Origin: Euwallacea fornicatus
Taxonomy: Eukaryota > Arthropoda > Insecta > Coleoptera > Curculionidae
DNA length: 64,000 nt
Direction: 5' to 3'
Assembly (NCBI RefSeq): GCF_040115645.1
Contig: NC_089559.1
Location: forward strand, 496,001-560,000
The position numbers and the translations under genes are program-made. Below the pieces are notes generated by a model, which was not told the origin of the DNA, ran no database searches, and worked only from the letters and a program-made list of their open reading frames with translations. Shown piece after piece: positions 13,201-28,200 of the stretch. Each line of letters starts with the position of its first letter. Positions within the stretch are counted from its first letter, which is position 1.

Positions 13201-16200
13201 ACGCAACTAAGTTAAATTTATAGAATTTGTATGTAATACAGTAGAGTTCGATAGCAGTAACAACGCCAAAGCGTCATTTGTCTCAAGGATTAAAGCGACG
13301 CGTAGTTGAGTTGTCCAGGAATGGACACAAGCGGCGGGACGTTTCTAGTGCTTTAAAAGTCTTCAGAGGAACAATATCAAAAATATTAAAACCTTTTTGG
13401 TGAAGGTGGTACAGTAGACAATTTTCCAAGGTCCGGCAGGTGTAAAAAGTGTCCGAAAAGTACTGCGAGATTAAGAGAAAAAGAATGTCGGAAAGAAACC
13501 CATATGGACTTCGATGGATATTTCGGGACATCCTGCTGAAAAACACAATATTGTGGTTTCGAATCGAACGGTGCGGAGTATCTTGGTAGCTGGAGGTTTA
13601 TTTGGTAGGGTTCCTGTCAAAAAATCATTCATTTTCGAAAAAGATCGGAAGACATTTCCTTCGCAGCGTATCAACTGATCGCAAAAAAGTGGAATACCGT
13701 CTTGTGGAGTGACGAGAGTAAATGGCAGTTATTTGGCAGGGATGGTGTCCCATACCCAAGACGTGTCAAGAATGCAAGATTTAACCCCAAGTATGAATTG
13801 CCCCCTGTAAAACTTGGCGGTAGATGCGTCACGGCTTGGGGATGTTTTTAAGCATCTAGAGTTGGGGCAATAATTAAAATAGAAGTGACTATGGATCGAT
13901 TCATCTACAAAGATATCTTAGAAAACCATACGCCTCCGTTTGCTGAGGGGAAAATGCCTTTGTGGTACGGCTTTCAACAAGACGATGACCTAGAGCACGC
14001 ATCGAAGCTTGTTAAAAATTGATTTTAAGAAAATTGTGTCCCGAAAACGGAACGGCCGTCCCAGAGCCCCGATCTTAACCCGATCGAACATCTTCGGGAA
14101 CACCTCGGAAGACAAATTCATAAAGAAAAAATACATGGAAACGGATATGCCACCAAATGTTAAATAAAACTTGAACTAAATGTTATGTTTCACTCGTTAT
14201 CTAATTAGAATTTATAGGTTTTCATGCTTTGAACTGCATTCAAATTTTCTTTTCTTGTTATCGCTATGCACGAATCATTCAGGCCTAACTTTAATGTGTA
14301 TATTTTAAGAGTGTACATTCTTAAGTAGTAGCAGTACTTAAATAACCCGGAAACTGTGTAGAAGGCAGATTTACAGGGATATTTAAAGTAGCCATACTTA
14401 TGGCTATTACTGCAATTTAGAATTTAAGGTAAATGTGGCCCAAAAACGTAACTAAAGAATCGACTTCAGATTTGATAGTCATTTTGTGGACAACTCAAGT
14501 ATTTTTCATGACGTTATTGATCTAAACACTTTTTAAAAAAAGTTCCCAACTCTTTTAACTGTCCACAGAAATCTACTTCGCCATTTCGTCCAGATTATTT
14601 AATTCAACGTGCGACCTCGCCCGTATCCTCCCCTAGGATCGTTCCTGCATAGTTCTTTGGCCATTTTTGTTGCCTTGTCCGCAGAACAAACTCGATATTC
14701 GTCCAATAAATAAAATTTTGATCCCGTCCCTACGTCAGCCCATTTACGCATCGCTGCCGTGGAATTTCGAGTGTCACGAAACCTTAATAACTGAATTGAC
14801 AAATTGCCCGAGCTATTTATACATTGCGCCATTGGGTTGTTATTATTTAGCTTTGGAGTGACGTTAATATTCCCCGCAATGCAATAGACAGTTTTGAGGT
14901 TCTCCCGGATTGCTCTATCGGTTTTGACGTGTTCCGGTTGCCTCGGCTCTAGTTTTAGTGATGTGTGCGACGGAGCAAATCTCATTTAGATGGCGCAGTT
15001 GAGACGCCTGTTCTAGATATGATTATCATCTCGAAGGAGGAAATTGTACCTGCACTGTATGCGAACAAAGCTCGAATTGACTGCCGAGGGACGACGGAGA
15101 TAAATTACATTTGATTTAAAATCAACGAGAGTTGACACATGACCCGTTAAGAATATTTCGAATTTGAATTAGCCATGGCGTCGATTGCGACAAAATGGCG
15201 GCCAAGCTTTTTTTTCTTCTTTTTTTTTTTTTGACATATTACGAACGCCATATTGAGACCAATTCGACTCACTTGGGGCTGGAAATTCGTCGATATTCAC
15301 ATCCGATTAATTTTCAGTCGATATTACGCCGTAAAAAGCGAATTAAAATCGTTCGTGTCGATGAAATTCAACAATCTCTGCATAAAATCGAGTTTGTCGC
15401 TAATCTAATTTCACGTTTCGTGCAACCTCCTGTAACAAGTTCACACGGCCTAATTCGAAATTACCTATTAAAAACGACCTATTTACGTCCCGTTTAATTA
15501 ACTAGGCCATTTTTGACTGCGTCGAATATCAGCCTAAAGTCGACTCCAGCGTTCAGGCCGATGACGGTCTGCTATTAGACATGCAGCAAAATATATGAAA
15601 TTAACTTTGGCCCTTGTGAAACCCGATTTTTATACATCAGGGCGGAGGGATGAGCTTTTATCGTCGTATCGGCCTCCGGGGCGCGTTGTCTTTCCATTGA
15701 AATCCCATATATTCGCATTGAAGTAAGTAAGAACTCGGCGCAGCAAATATGCCATAAATCAGCTAATCTGCCGTGACTTTATAACCGGGAACATAAATTA
15801 TAATTTCCCCTCTTTTTAGGAGTTTTCGGATAAGTTGAAAGTTCGAGGTGCAAGAAGAGACAATAAAGCGAACGCTCCGAACATTTTCACAAGTCAGTAG
15901 TTTTCACGGCTTTTTCCTGCGAACAGCATTAAAGTTGAGAAATCTCCATGCAGACGATGGAAAAAGTCGATTTCTCTCGACGATATTGAAGTCAGAACAT
16001 CCGGCAAGTTTTGTTAACGGAATCGTAAACCGATTGAAGATCAAATGGCAATTTGAAAAATGATATGATCATAACAAAAGCGAAATAAATCAAAATAGTT
16101 CTGTGGTGCACGGTGCACATACGCCCGAATGTGTGAGCCATTGTGGCTTAACCTTTTGTCGGATTTCCGTCTCTCTTTCTCTCGCTGATTTGAGGCATTC

Positions 16201-19200
16201 ACAGCGAAAAGAAATATATATATATATATATAGTAGTCATATCTTCTTGCTTCGATTCTCTGAACATAGGAGGAAATCCATGATACGTGTTAGGTGTCGA
16301 AGCAGCTCGATACGTGCACGCTGAACACTGAGAATCTCCATGAGCTTTAATGACGGGCTAAATTTGAATTAACTAGATCACCCGTAGGAAGCCCTTGTGA
16401 GGTGCGTCGGTGAAGGGTGTCCATTGGAACGGTCCCAGTTAGCCGTCGAAATGTGAGAATTAAGTTCGAGATCAATTCGTTTGCTATGCTTGACGGTAAA
16501 TGATAAAATTCTGAATCACGCCCTGCATTTACGGCCCCCGCCCGTTCCCTGTTTTTTAACGATCACCCGTTATTGAGATTTTTCCTTCAGCCTCCGTCCC
16601 GACCCACGATACTGATCCAGTATAGTGTGTTGCCTACCCTCGAGGTTACGGCAAGAGTAGGAGCAAAACAGCTCATAAGTCATTACTAGATTTTTCTATT
16701 TTTAAATCGTGATAAGTAAGCCTCCAGACTTTAGGTGTACAAATGTGTGGAATTTAGACATTTACTAATGTTTTAAGTAGGTGAATTTCGAACAGAAATA
16801 TCTCATTTACCGCAATTTTTGATCCGACTTTGAAGGTGGTACCAGCATGCGCGCGTGGGAATCCGGGGCTTATGGGAATTGGAAGGTATCTCGGTATCGT
16901 TTTGGGTCCGAGCCAAAAATTAGTTCCGTTTGGTAAAGCAACTTTTAACTGAAATTCCGTTTTTAATCATCGAAGCACGATACACAAATGGGAAATTAGT
17001 GTAATTTATAGATTTTTTTTACGTTGAGGACAGCCAGATTTGATATTATCACATTTAGTTGCCGTTTTCACATTTCAACAACAAACCACCGTCGACGTTC
17101 TCAATTGTAGAGCGCTAAACTTGTGCGAACCTGAAAAACGCCCCTTAATGCGTCGACAAATATTGAAATATAACACATGCAACGTCAAAAGTCTCGGACC
17201 CCCTATACAGAGTGTTCCACAAGCGTTTCCTTATGTCTCAGGAGGTTGAAATATAAATTAAAAAAATTATCCCCCCCCCCCCCCCCCACCGTATGAACTA
17301 TATTCTAATAATGCTTTATTGGGGAGATATCGGGTGTTAAGTTTTGTTAACGATTCATGTGTTTATTGATATCTTCATGAGATGTGTAAATAAAATTCAG
17401 CATATTTTGAGAGTTAATATACGCGCACATTTGTTTATGCAAAAAGGCCTATTTTTAATTCCACCAGGAGGGCGTGGACGCACGCATCCAACCGCATATT
17501 TAAAGAAACTAAATGGTACGCCACTGTTTTTTAATAAAAGTTACTTTTGGAAATTCCATGTCATTTAGAAGGAAATTGACTCTTTTTCATGGGACGCGTT
17601 CTTTGTCGGTAAAAATAAATTAAATGTGAAGAGGAGTTGCTGGCAAGGGCGATGGCCGCTTGCACACAAATCCAAAACACACCTGGAACGTTTCACCGTA
17701 TTGGGGCATCGATGAACAGGCGGGCTCAATTATGTCTTGTCCAAAACGGCCTTCGATTCGAACAATCTGTGCAATTTTACGGCAAACAAACAATACTTGG
17801 AGCACATTCAGTGCTGTTAAAACCATCTACAAAATATCATGAATGTAGACTGTTTTTGTTTTTTCACTTGCAAATGATGAGTGGGATGAAAAAGAGGCAG
17901 GAGGGCACTTTTCTTCCAAACGTAGTGAAACTTCCAAAGGAAATTTTTATTTTGAGAAAAACCAGTGGTGTACCAATTTTTTCTTTGAAAATATGCGGGG
18001 ACGCGGCCGTCCGCATGCCGTTGATGGAATTTGGAAATAACCATTTTGCATAAACAAATACGTCCACATTGACCGTCAGAACGTGCTAAATTTTGTTTAC
18101 GTATCTCATGCGGTTTTGAAGATATCAATGAACATATGAGTTTTAAATAAAACCATATATCTTCCTAATAAAGCATTATAGGAATATAATTTATAAGGGG
18201 AACTACATTATTTTCCAACGTACTATCACCTCTTGCGGTACAATAAAACACTTATGGGACACCTTGTACACATTCAAGCTGTATCGCACGAAATACTATA
18301 GTGGGAAGTACTGGGAATACGAGGCTTTCAAAAAGTTTCACTTTTGGGCTGTAGAGGCGTTTATTATGGTCACTTAAAAAAATAATTTTCATATTGTGCA
18401 GGGTGTCCCAGAAGCCCTAAAAGAACGAAAGTTTTTTTTATGGAACCCCCTGTATGTGTTAGCATTTTTTGATTCTATGATCAAAATAACTGCCTGTTTT
18501 AATTGTGTTTAGGATAACCAAAATTTAAGGTTTTTTAAATAGTCCGAATTTCATTCAAATTTAACGCAATTTCTATATTTTAAATAGGAAGTGTTTAGGT
18601 TATGTCAGTGTAATTTACCGTGAAGGGTAACAAAAGATCATATTTTATGTCCCAATCATAGTGAGACTGCCATCTCCTACAGGGTGTTCAAACACTAAAA
18701 CTAATCAAATAAGAACTTTAAGTGGCTATAACTCGATTGGGTCAAATACAATGCCATATTTTTTAACTGTCCAGGAAATGTGATTTTTAGTAACCTATCG
18801 AATGGCAATAGGGTATCCACAAATGTCTCCGTTTTTTTACAAAACACATAAAATATTTGCTCTTCACGCCATCTGGCGTTTTTTAATTAAAAGTTGAAAA
18901 TCACATACTATCGGCCTCTCAGATTCCCGGACTTAACTCCGCTAGATTTCTTTATGCGGGGATACATAAAACGAATTGTCTGCAATATTCCTCCGACAAC
19001 TCCATACGATGTGAAAACGCGCATACAAGACACGTTGGGAACTGTTATCCCGCAAATGTCGTCCAGAGTTAGCAGTAGTTTTAAAAAATGACTTTGGACA
19101 TTTCCTGGACAGTTAAAAAATATGGCACATTGTATTTGACCCAATCGAGTCATAGCCACTTAAAGTTCTTTTTTGATTAGTTTTAATATTTAGCCACCCT

Positions 19201-22200
19201 GTACAAGATGGAAAACTTATTGCGATCGGGGTATAAAGTATTGAAAAAATTTAAATTATTTAAAAAACTTTGAGTTTTCAGGGTTCTAAACCTTATTAAG
19301 AGAGGCAGTTTTTTTTATCGGACAATCGAAAAATGTCGTAATATACAGGGGGTTCCATTAAAAAAAATTTTTTAATCCTTTTAGATTTTTAAAAATATTT
19401 TGTATAAAATGAAAATAATTTTTAAAAGTATATACATAGTAGACCTCCATGTAGCCCGAACGTAAAACTTTTCGAAAGCTTCGTAATTTGGTTGCAACGT
19501 TCCCTGCCGTAGAGCGCGAATAGCCCTGTATAAAACGATTCGATTAAACCCAGTTGTTTTTCTTATTGTCTGAAAAATTACACGTATTTAGGGAGCAAAA
19601 AATTAAAATAAATAAATAAATAAATTACGTCGATGACGAATTTTTACGTTATCGTCAATGCTTTTGCAGACATTGACACTAACAGCGAATTTGACCAAGT
19701 GATTAGTGTACTCCTTCAAATTTTTGTTCACTTATAATGGCAGGTCGTGAAATTCCTGCATTTAATCGAGCAAGAATTACTGCTTCACATGACGCAGGGC
19801 ACTTTAATCGTCGGGCATCGGAGATCTTGGACACCCCGCCTCGATTATCTTTGGTGCGAATAGTACACGGATATCCAAAATTTGATACAGTGGAAAACCG
19901 ACTACGTCGTGGACGTCCTCGAGTGTCCGGCGAGAGGGAGGATCGTTATTTGGTCCAATATCCCCGCAGACACTGCACAGCTTCAGCTTTCAGACACAAT
20001 TTTCAGGGTACATTTCGCCGTCTTATATTGACACCCACAGTTCGAAGACGATTCCATAATAGAATTTACGTGTCAGAAGACCATTACGGGCCCCCGCCCT
20101 ACTTGCAAGACATCGTGCTGCCCTTCTCCAGTGGGCGCGAGAGCACGGGGGTTCGCTTTTGCGCCAGCGGAGGCCCGCGTTATTTACGGATCAAATCAGA
20201 ATTGGATTGGTGAGTGATGACCGTCGACAAAGGGTCTGGAGAGAACCAGGTGGTCAACAGCTAATTAATTTTCCCCGTGAAGTTGCTCCCTATCGAGTAG
20301 AGGGTACCGCAATGTTTTGGGGGAAATCACGTTTAACAGCCTCGCCCCGTTAATCCGCATACCACAGAATGTTACCAGTCAAAATTACATCGAACAAGTT
20401 ATTACACCCATTACCTACCCCATACGTAACGACATGGGGAGGGGGGATTTTTTGTTAATGGATGACAACGCCCGACCACGTCGCGCAGAAAGGGTTCGGG
20501 ATAGACCTGAAGCGGGACACATCAGCGGATTGAACTGGCCAGCAAACTCGCCCGATATGAATCCTATTGAAAACACGTGGGGAGTCGTTGTCGGAGCCAT
20601 TCACAACGGTATCGGTCCACCTCAGACTGCAGATGAGTTAGTAGTAGCGGCGGTAGGGGAATGGAAAATATTCCACAAGAGATTATCCACCGCTTGATTG
20701 TTCCAATGCGCAGACGCGTCAATGTGTTATTGGAAGGCAGAGGAGGTCACACCGACCATTAGTCATGCTTTGGTACTTTCTTCAATAAACTTATCAATTA
20801 TCTTTTTTTTTTTGTTAAATAAGATATACGGTGTGTTCGCGGATGGAATGCGCAAGAAGAAAATAATCTTTACTATTTATTTTACGACAAAAAGTCATTC
20901 TTTATAAAAAGTTCTGTTTGTTGAGAAAATGAGTTAGCAATAAATACGTTTTAGATAGGTTGCACATCGCTACGCATTATGCGTCCCGATGTTGGCTAGG
21001 AATTCACAAACTTTTAACTTTTCACAATCAGAGCCGATTGCGACGCCCACCACCAACCCACACATTTGTGGCTTTTTAAGGGAAAAGTGGAATTTTATCC
21101 GGGGAAACACGGGCCCCGACGCGTACTAAACTGTTATCAATTATTGCGCAATTCTTTGATAAAACGATTTTTAATCGTCAGCTAAATGGTCGCGCATCCG
21201 CCAGAACGTCGAGAGATCAAGGACGGTCAGAGCTTCGGCGTCCATTACTACATAATTTATAAACGTTTATTGTCATTTTAGTCACATCTCTTCTTCGTCA
21301 TGGAGTATTTAAATGGCGGAGACCTGATGTTCCACATTCAAGCTGAGAGGCGGTTCTCCGAAGCAAGAGCGAGGTTTTATGGGGCGGAAATAGTGTCGGG
21401 CCTGAAATTCCTGCACAATAAAGGGATTGTTTATAGGTAAGTTCCGTGCATGCACGCAGCAATTTGACGAATTCCCCGCCTAAGAATCCGCACAGACAAC
21501 GGGACTTTTACCGCAACTTGCAACGGCCATTTGCATACTTGTTTTACGATGAAGCCACGGTAAACAAGGCCAATAAAAGCAGTTGGAATATAAGATTTCA
21601 TTGAACTTTGCATTCGCCGTGCCTCGTAAAACTCCGAAACGGCCGTATCGGATGCTTAGAGTTTAAAACGTATAGTTTTCCGCGTAGCTGAAGACGTGAA
21701 TTAGGGGCGTTACAGTATGTCAATTAGCAAGAAGTTTCTGATGTTGACAATAACTCGAGGGACTAAAAGATAATTGAGTTATCACTATATTAATGTTTGT
21801 TTTGTTTGCCTCGAACGGTAGAGATAAATATTTCGAAACTTGCTGGAAGTAGCTTCGAGAGTTCTCTGTAATTCGGAAACTCGATTTTCAACTTGAGGTG
21901 GGAACGCTGCCTCTTTCAATTTTAATGCCTTTGATTTTAATGCCTTTTATTTGTATTAATGATATCAAATTTGGAGGGTTGTATTGACGAGTAGGACGTG
22001 TTGACGCTCGTCATCTCAAAGAGAGCAGTTTTCCGGCTGCTAAACTGAGCTGTCTTCCTCCCTTAAATTTCCTATCTGTCTCGGTGTAAAGTTGCGCCCA
22101 AACAATACATTTTCCCGTCAAAAACCTCAGATTTATTTCGTTTACCCGAAAGGCCATAAACTATCCCGCTTGCAGGAACAAACTATCTAGTGCATTTCCA

Positions 22201-25200
22201 TTTTCGAGACTGGCTGGCATAAATTTACACGAGCTTATAGATTTTATACGGAGTGCTTTCGCCATTTAGTCGAGAAAACAATGATTATGTCACGGCATTT
22301 CCTAATGCGGAGCGTCGTCATTTTTTTTGCCGATTCGGTCAAACGGGGTGGCGAATTGATTGCATCGGCACGGTTTGGTCGGTAAAACAACATTTGTGTG
22401 CTAATAATTACGGTGACGTCGTTCTCACATTGGCAGCTAGAGAAATGGAGAGCGGCTCCTTCGCCCTTTAGTCCAGAAACCGTAGGCCGAATCGTAATTA
22501 GTCGGTTGATTGTTTTCTGCGGCCATTACTCATTTATGTGAACGCAATATTGTCATCGAGAGGCGATTAATTTTAACGAATAAACTGGCTAAAAACCTCA
22601 CTCAGTGCCAAAATAATAAAGCGATAGGATTAGCTAAATAATTCGCCTCTATCTGCCCTAATTGGACGTGTAACCAGCCAGAGCGCGGCAGGGATTTATA
22701 TTTATTTGCCAAATATGCTACAAAATTAATGAGAAGATAATAATTATTGCATGTGGAGGTGGAATATGCTAAATAAACGCGGCTTTTGATTATTTTAGTT
22801 ATGTTAAAAGTTACTTTAGTAAGGCGAAATTTGGGGGCCGTGATTTATTAAGATAATTAATAGTCGTACGCAGCATGAACGCCACTCCCATTGGCTCCGG
22901 CATTCAATTTTTCCATAATGTTTGCTCTTTCCATAATTCGCAATCAGTTTCCAGTCAATCCGATCGAATAAAAAATTAATCCGAGTTCATTCCAAAACAA
23001 ATTAATTCCTTTGGATGCATACCAGTTCCGCCTGGCAGTAAGTTTTTTCATCGATTCTGGGACGTTCCAGAGACCTGAAACTGGACAACATTCTCCTGGA
23101 TTTCGACGGCCACGTGCGGATAGCTGATTTCGGCATGTGCAAACTGCAGATTTTCCTGGATCGCATGGCCGACACGTTCTGTGGTACTCCCGATTACATG
23201 GCCCCCGAAGTATGGATATTTACGATTTGAAAAATTAATCTCTTTTAACGTTTTTTTTTTCTTTTTGTTTTTGCGTCCACGCAGATAATTAAAGGACAGC
23301 ACTACAACCAGTGTGTGGACTGGTGGTCATTCGGGGTGCTCTTGTACGAAATGCTGCTGGGGCAGTCTCCGTTCAGCGGTGGCGACGAGGACGAGCTGTT
23401 TTGGTCAATTTGCAACGAAAAACCGGTCATTCCCCGGTTCCTGAGTGCGGAGGCCGGCTCTGTTTTATTACAGGTAAGTGTCAAATTTGCTCCATTTCCG
23501 CTCAATTGTCATGTTAAATTTTATTACAGTTCCTGGAAAAAGACGCAAACAAAAGACTTGGGAATCGATTCTCGCCTCACGGAGACATACAGGATCATCC
23601 TTTTTTCAAACCGATAGACTGGGCAGCGTTGGAGGCGAGGCAGCTGGAATCTCCCTTTAAACCCAACCTGGTGAGAATTCGTTTTAGATACGTCCCCGTG
23701 TTTGACAGAGAAAGAAATGACGGCAGCCACTTTCTGACATCAATTTTGAACGCAATTTCCAGTGAAAGCCCGAAAGAAGCAAAAAAAAAAAAACAAAACA
23801 AAACTGTTTTTCACGTGTGACAGAACGCGGCGTTTGACGAGAACCAAAGAATGTGGCAACGTTGCCGCCCTTTCCCAAATCAAGTTTCAGATTGCACTTG
23901 GGTAGGATCACCCTTAAAACCTGCACATTTGCGTGTACGTTTGCCAAACGGACCTCGAATTTTAGCGTTGCAACGCGATAGGCTGCGCCACTGCCGGTGA
24001 CGCGGCGCAGTGGGTTTAGCTCTCAAAAATAGTCGCACAAAACTTTCCTTATGCGAGGAGATCGCGTAGAGTCGCGTAAGAGAGCATAAAGTGCAATATA
24101 TTTTGCATGATGTTTAAACGGATTGTCCTATCCCAGATATCTCGAAGCGTAAATCCTCTTAAGGTTTTAACGTCCGGAAGAACAATAGAAAAAGATAAAG
24201 TTATATTTCAGTCTTTGTTTTTGCATCTTGCCTGACTTGATAGTTCCATCAATAGCGTTTCCCGGACAAGAGAGTGTTTTGCACTTTTGTGGACGGAAAT
24301 TAATGAAAAAAGTTAACGGTCTCGTGAGTCGTGAAGCCGGCTTAATGTCGGCAAAAAGACCCGAGATTTATTATCATATTTCAGCAGTGATTCGCACGTA
24401 GAACTTAGGATTCATTTGGACGAATTGAATGGCCGGAGACTTAATTAGGGATCCGCCTCAAGATCGAGAATAAGTTTTGGGATTTTGGCCAAATTGACTG
24501 CTTTCATTAAAACTAGTCGGGATTTAATTAACTACAAAATACAACTTTGCGTCGTCTCCCAGTCGTCTTAGACCTGTTTTAATTTATTTTAATTCAGTCG
24601 CAGTTGAGTACAGATGATGGATATTCTTCAAGTTAATTTCGTTCGTAAGTCGTAAAGTCGTAAAACATACTTTGAAATTCTAGATTGTATTAGGTATTGC
24701 GTCTGTAAAACTTAGGAAAATTGTCGATTTTATCTCACGAAAGATCAGCGGCGTGGACAGGAACTGGCCGAGAACTGAAAACAGCGTTGCATTACTATTA
24801 TTATTATATTAATCGAACTCGTTCCGCCACTGTCTGTCGTGACAGGCCATTGGAGTCGGTGTGCATAGAACGAAGTCAAGCTGTAAATTTTTATTCCCAG
24901 GCAAAACAGTGGCGAGCAACACAAAATGGTCGATTATTAGAAACTGATTTGTAACATTTTTCAAGGCAACGTGTTGAGAAATCCTACTTCACGCTAGAAA
25001 TTTAGACTGAGGAAACAGCGGTGTGGCAGTAAACTTTTTTATTACCAAAGAATTCTTAGCATCTCGCGGGCACACGAATTTCTTGCTGCACAAACTCGTT
25101 CCGCCACTGTTTACTACCACGGACCAGTGTCATAGATGTGCGTCAAATTGTGGAAAATTGGCAAACAAAGACGCAGCCGGTCAATTCAGCCCATTGTTAC

Positions 25201-28200
25201 GATTAATTTTTTTAAGTATAATTCCCGAAGATCGTCGAATTTTTAACGAACTTGTTTCGTCCCGTGTGCGGTTGACATTAACGCGCGTTAATTTCCGGAA
25301 ACTTTCAGTGCAATCCTCAAAACCGCAGAGGCGTTGCATTTCAAATTAGCTGCTTAACTACAAAGTTACAAAAGAAAAAAACCGGTTTGTCCCACTTCGT
25401 CGATATCTCCCCTCAGCGGACTGCGAAGTTTGCAGTGGCGCCATCTCGTGGAGAAGAGGTGTCAAAGCTGACGGTCGGATAAACCACGGGGTGATGTCAT
25501 AAATATGCAGGGTGTCACACTTAACTCGAGACACCTCAATATCTCGAATAATAAGTGCTCTACGGGAAAAATACCCATTATGAAAGGTTAATTATCGCAG
25601 TGGGGGAAACACGTCGATGCTAAAATTAGTGCCCCTCTTTGCGGGGAGGATGGGGGGTAATTTTAAATACTTAAAAGAGATCCCCAACTTTTTATATTAC
25701 AGATTCGCATTCCACGGCAAAAAAATCGCAAACTTTGCCTGGAACGTTTTTTTTCGACTCACGGTAGACGGCGCTTTGGTCGGAAAAATTCAATTTTCCT
25801 TTCGCTTATAGCTTATCGGGACGTTCGACGATATCTGCTTTAAAATTAATGCAAACAAAAACTTTTTGCAGTTAGTTTTCAAAGTAAGTGCTCAAAATGA
25901 TGGTCTTGCAACCTCGATGCACTCATGAATTTGCATCTCAAACGGCCGAACACAACTGAGAAGTGCGCCTGATGGAAGTTCGGCACATGCATGCACTGTT
26001 AATACCAAAACAAATCGAAATGAGTGAAACTAGTCGTTTCTTCAAGTTACTCCATTTCCCCGTGCGTCGAAGCCAAAAGCGCAGGCAAACAAAAATTTGG
26101 CGTTTTTCTCCATCTCCAACAGCACGTGAGAATGAAGCTTTTTTTAATCGGATTCCAACGAACACTCCGATAAGTCGTGAGCGAAAAGCAAATTAAATTC
26201 CGTTGATTCAAGCGCCATCTATCATGAACCGAAAAAATGTTCCGGACAAATTCTACGCAATTTTTGCCGTAGAATTCGGATTCGCGATGAAAAGCGCGGA
26301 GTGCCATTTAAGTATTCAAAATCTCCCCCCATCCCCCTCACAGTAAGGGACATCGATGTGCTTCCACGGTGGAATAATTAAACTTCGGCAATAATCGGTT
26401 TTTTTTGCGCAGCATTTAGTATTCGAGATAGTGTGATTTCTCGACGTGAATGTTACACCCTGTATACGGGGACCGAGTGACACAGTTTTTTTTTTTTTTT
26501 TATATTTAGGTGTGGATTGTCGTCGTTTGCGGATCGTTACACGGCCCTAAGAACGAAACTTCATTTGGCTCAAAAATATGCTCTTAAAAGGAAATCTTTC
26601 CATTGTTCACCGACGCTTAACGGGCTTATTGCCATTGCCGTCCCGTTGACCACGCCCGCGCACACACACACACACACGCTTACTACTCGCCCGACATTAG
26701 AACTTTTCCATTGTGGCGTGCGAGAAAATCGCGAACGTGTCGGTCATCCCTAGTCGCATATCGAAATTTTCTTGCTACGAGAAACAACTTGACGCCGTCT
26801 CTCGAGAGGACCCCGTACATACTATTTTTCGCAACGGCTCCATTAAACGGCACCGCCGTAAATGATTTGTCGACATATTAAATATGCTCATCATAGACGG
26901 ATACGCAGCATTTGTATCACTGTCATATATCTATGCCATTACGTCCCGGTGTGGTATGAATAATTATAATTATTATAACCTGGATGATGATAATTGCACT
27001 CGGAAGGAAATTTGGAAAACAAATATGCTGCGCGTTTGAAAGTTTTATACCGGAGCGGTTCGCCATTATCCACATTTCCTCTCTATGAGGCTGTATTATA
27101 CGAGATTCATTAATATTTATGACTGCGTGTATGTTGATTAAAATTACCCCAATCAACGTCGAGAGTTTTTATTGCATATATAAGTTGTCTATCCGTCCAT
27201 TATTCGTTCCCCGTTTACCGTACATGGATTAAAACTGAAGTGGGTCACACGGACGGAAGTTTGATGCGGACGTTAATATTTACCACGTGATGAATCTTTG
27301 AAGAAGGTTAAGTCCACGGTTGTCCCCCCTCGTAACGGCGCCATCTAGTGGCGACCAACCGAAGCGATGTGTACGGGGCACCCTCAAGAAACCTGCGTGA
27401 ATATAATTTTTTTTCCTCGATGGCAAACTCTTAAATAATATCGTCTCGTTGACACGGCGAGATCCGAGATAAGTTCTCTGGAATTTCGCCAGTAAATCAT
27501 TCTCAGCTCGGGGTTTCCTCTTCCATTTCGGTTCGTTATTTTGAAGATTGTTTGTCAATAAAATTTACTGCTCTCATGTAACCGAATGATTTACATGGCA
27601 ATGGGAAATGGCGTTGCGAAATCGGCATAAAGTCAAATATTTGCGAACGGTGATTAATGTTTTCATATGCGGGTCATCTGTATCGAATACTTTCGTTAAG
27701 TATCGTTTCCTAAATAATTCAATTCGATTTTTCCGGAGCGTTAAAACTTCGCCGGGGACGACTTATATCGCTGGAATCAATAGTCAATTAACTCGGAAAA
27801 ACCGGACTTAGGGCCAATTTATCACCCCAGAGATTAGTTTTTTTCCGACTGCCATATTTGCTACAGCTGTTCGGTCTCCAGATAAGACGCTGATGGATTG
27901 GCTTAATAAATCCCGCCCAAGGACTGAGAGCAAGAATTTACCTATAGAGTACTTTGTCCGTCAGATTTGACCTTTAGACGGGCGTCAAATAGCCCTTTGA
28001 TTAAGGCCGTATGAATATTTCACCGGACATTTTGCGCAAGATGAAACGATAACTTCTTATTATACCGTTCAACGAGATTGTTCGAGAGTGGAACAATTTA
28101 GGGGCAAATTGCTTTGCAGCGAAGGATGACCCAATTTTTGTTTTGATGTTAAAAACGGCAATTTTAGGGTGGATTCCGTCGAGCCGAGGTGACACCAAAA

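Noticed and set aside
14599..14985. 128-codon open frame on -
   Set aside because: No family resemblance, no splice context, inside a Pkcdelta intron; likely chance.
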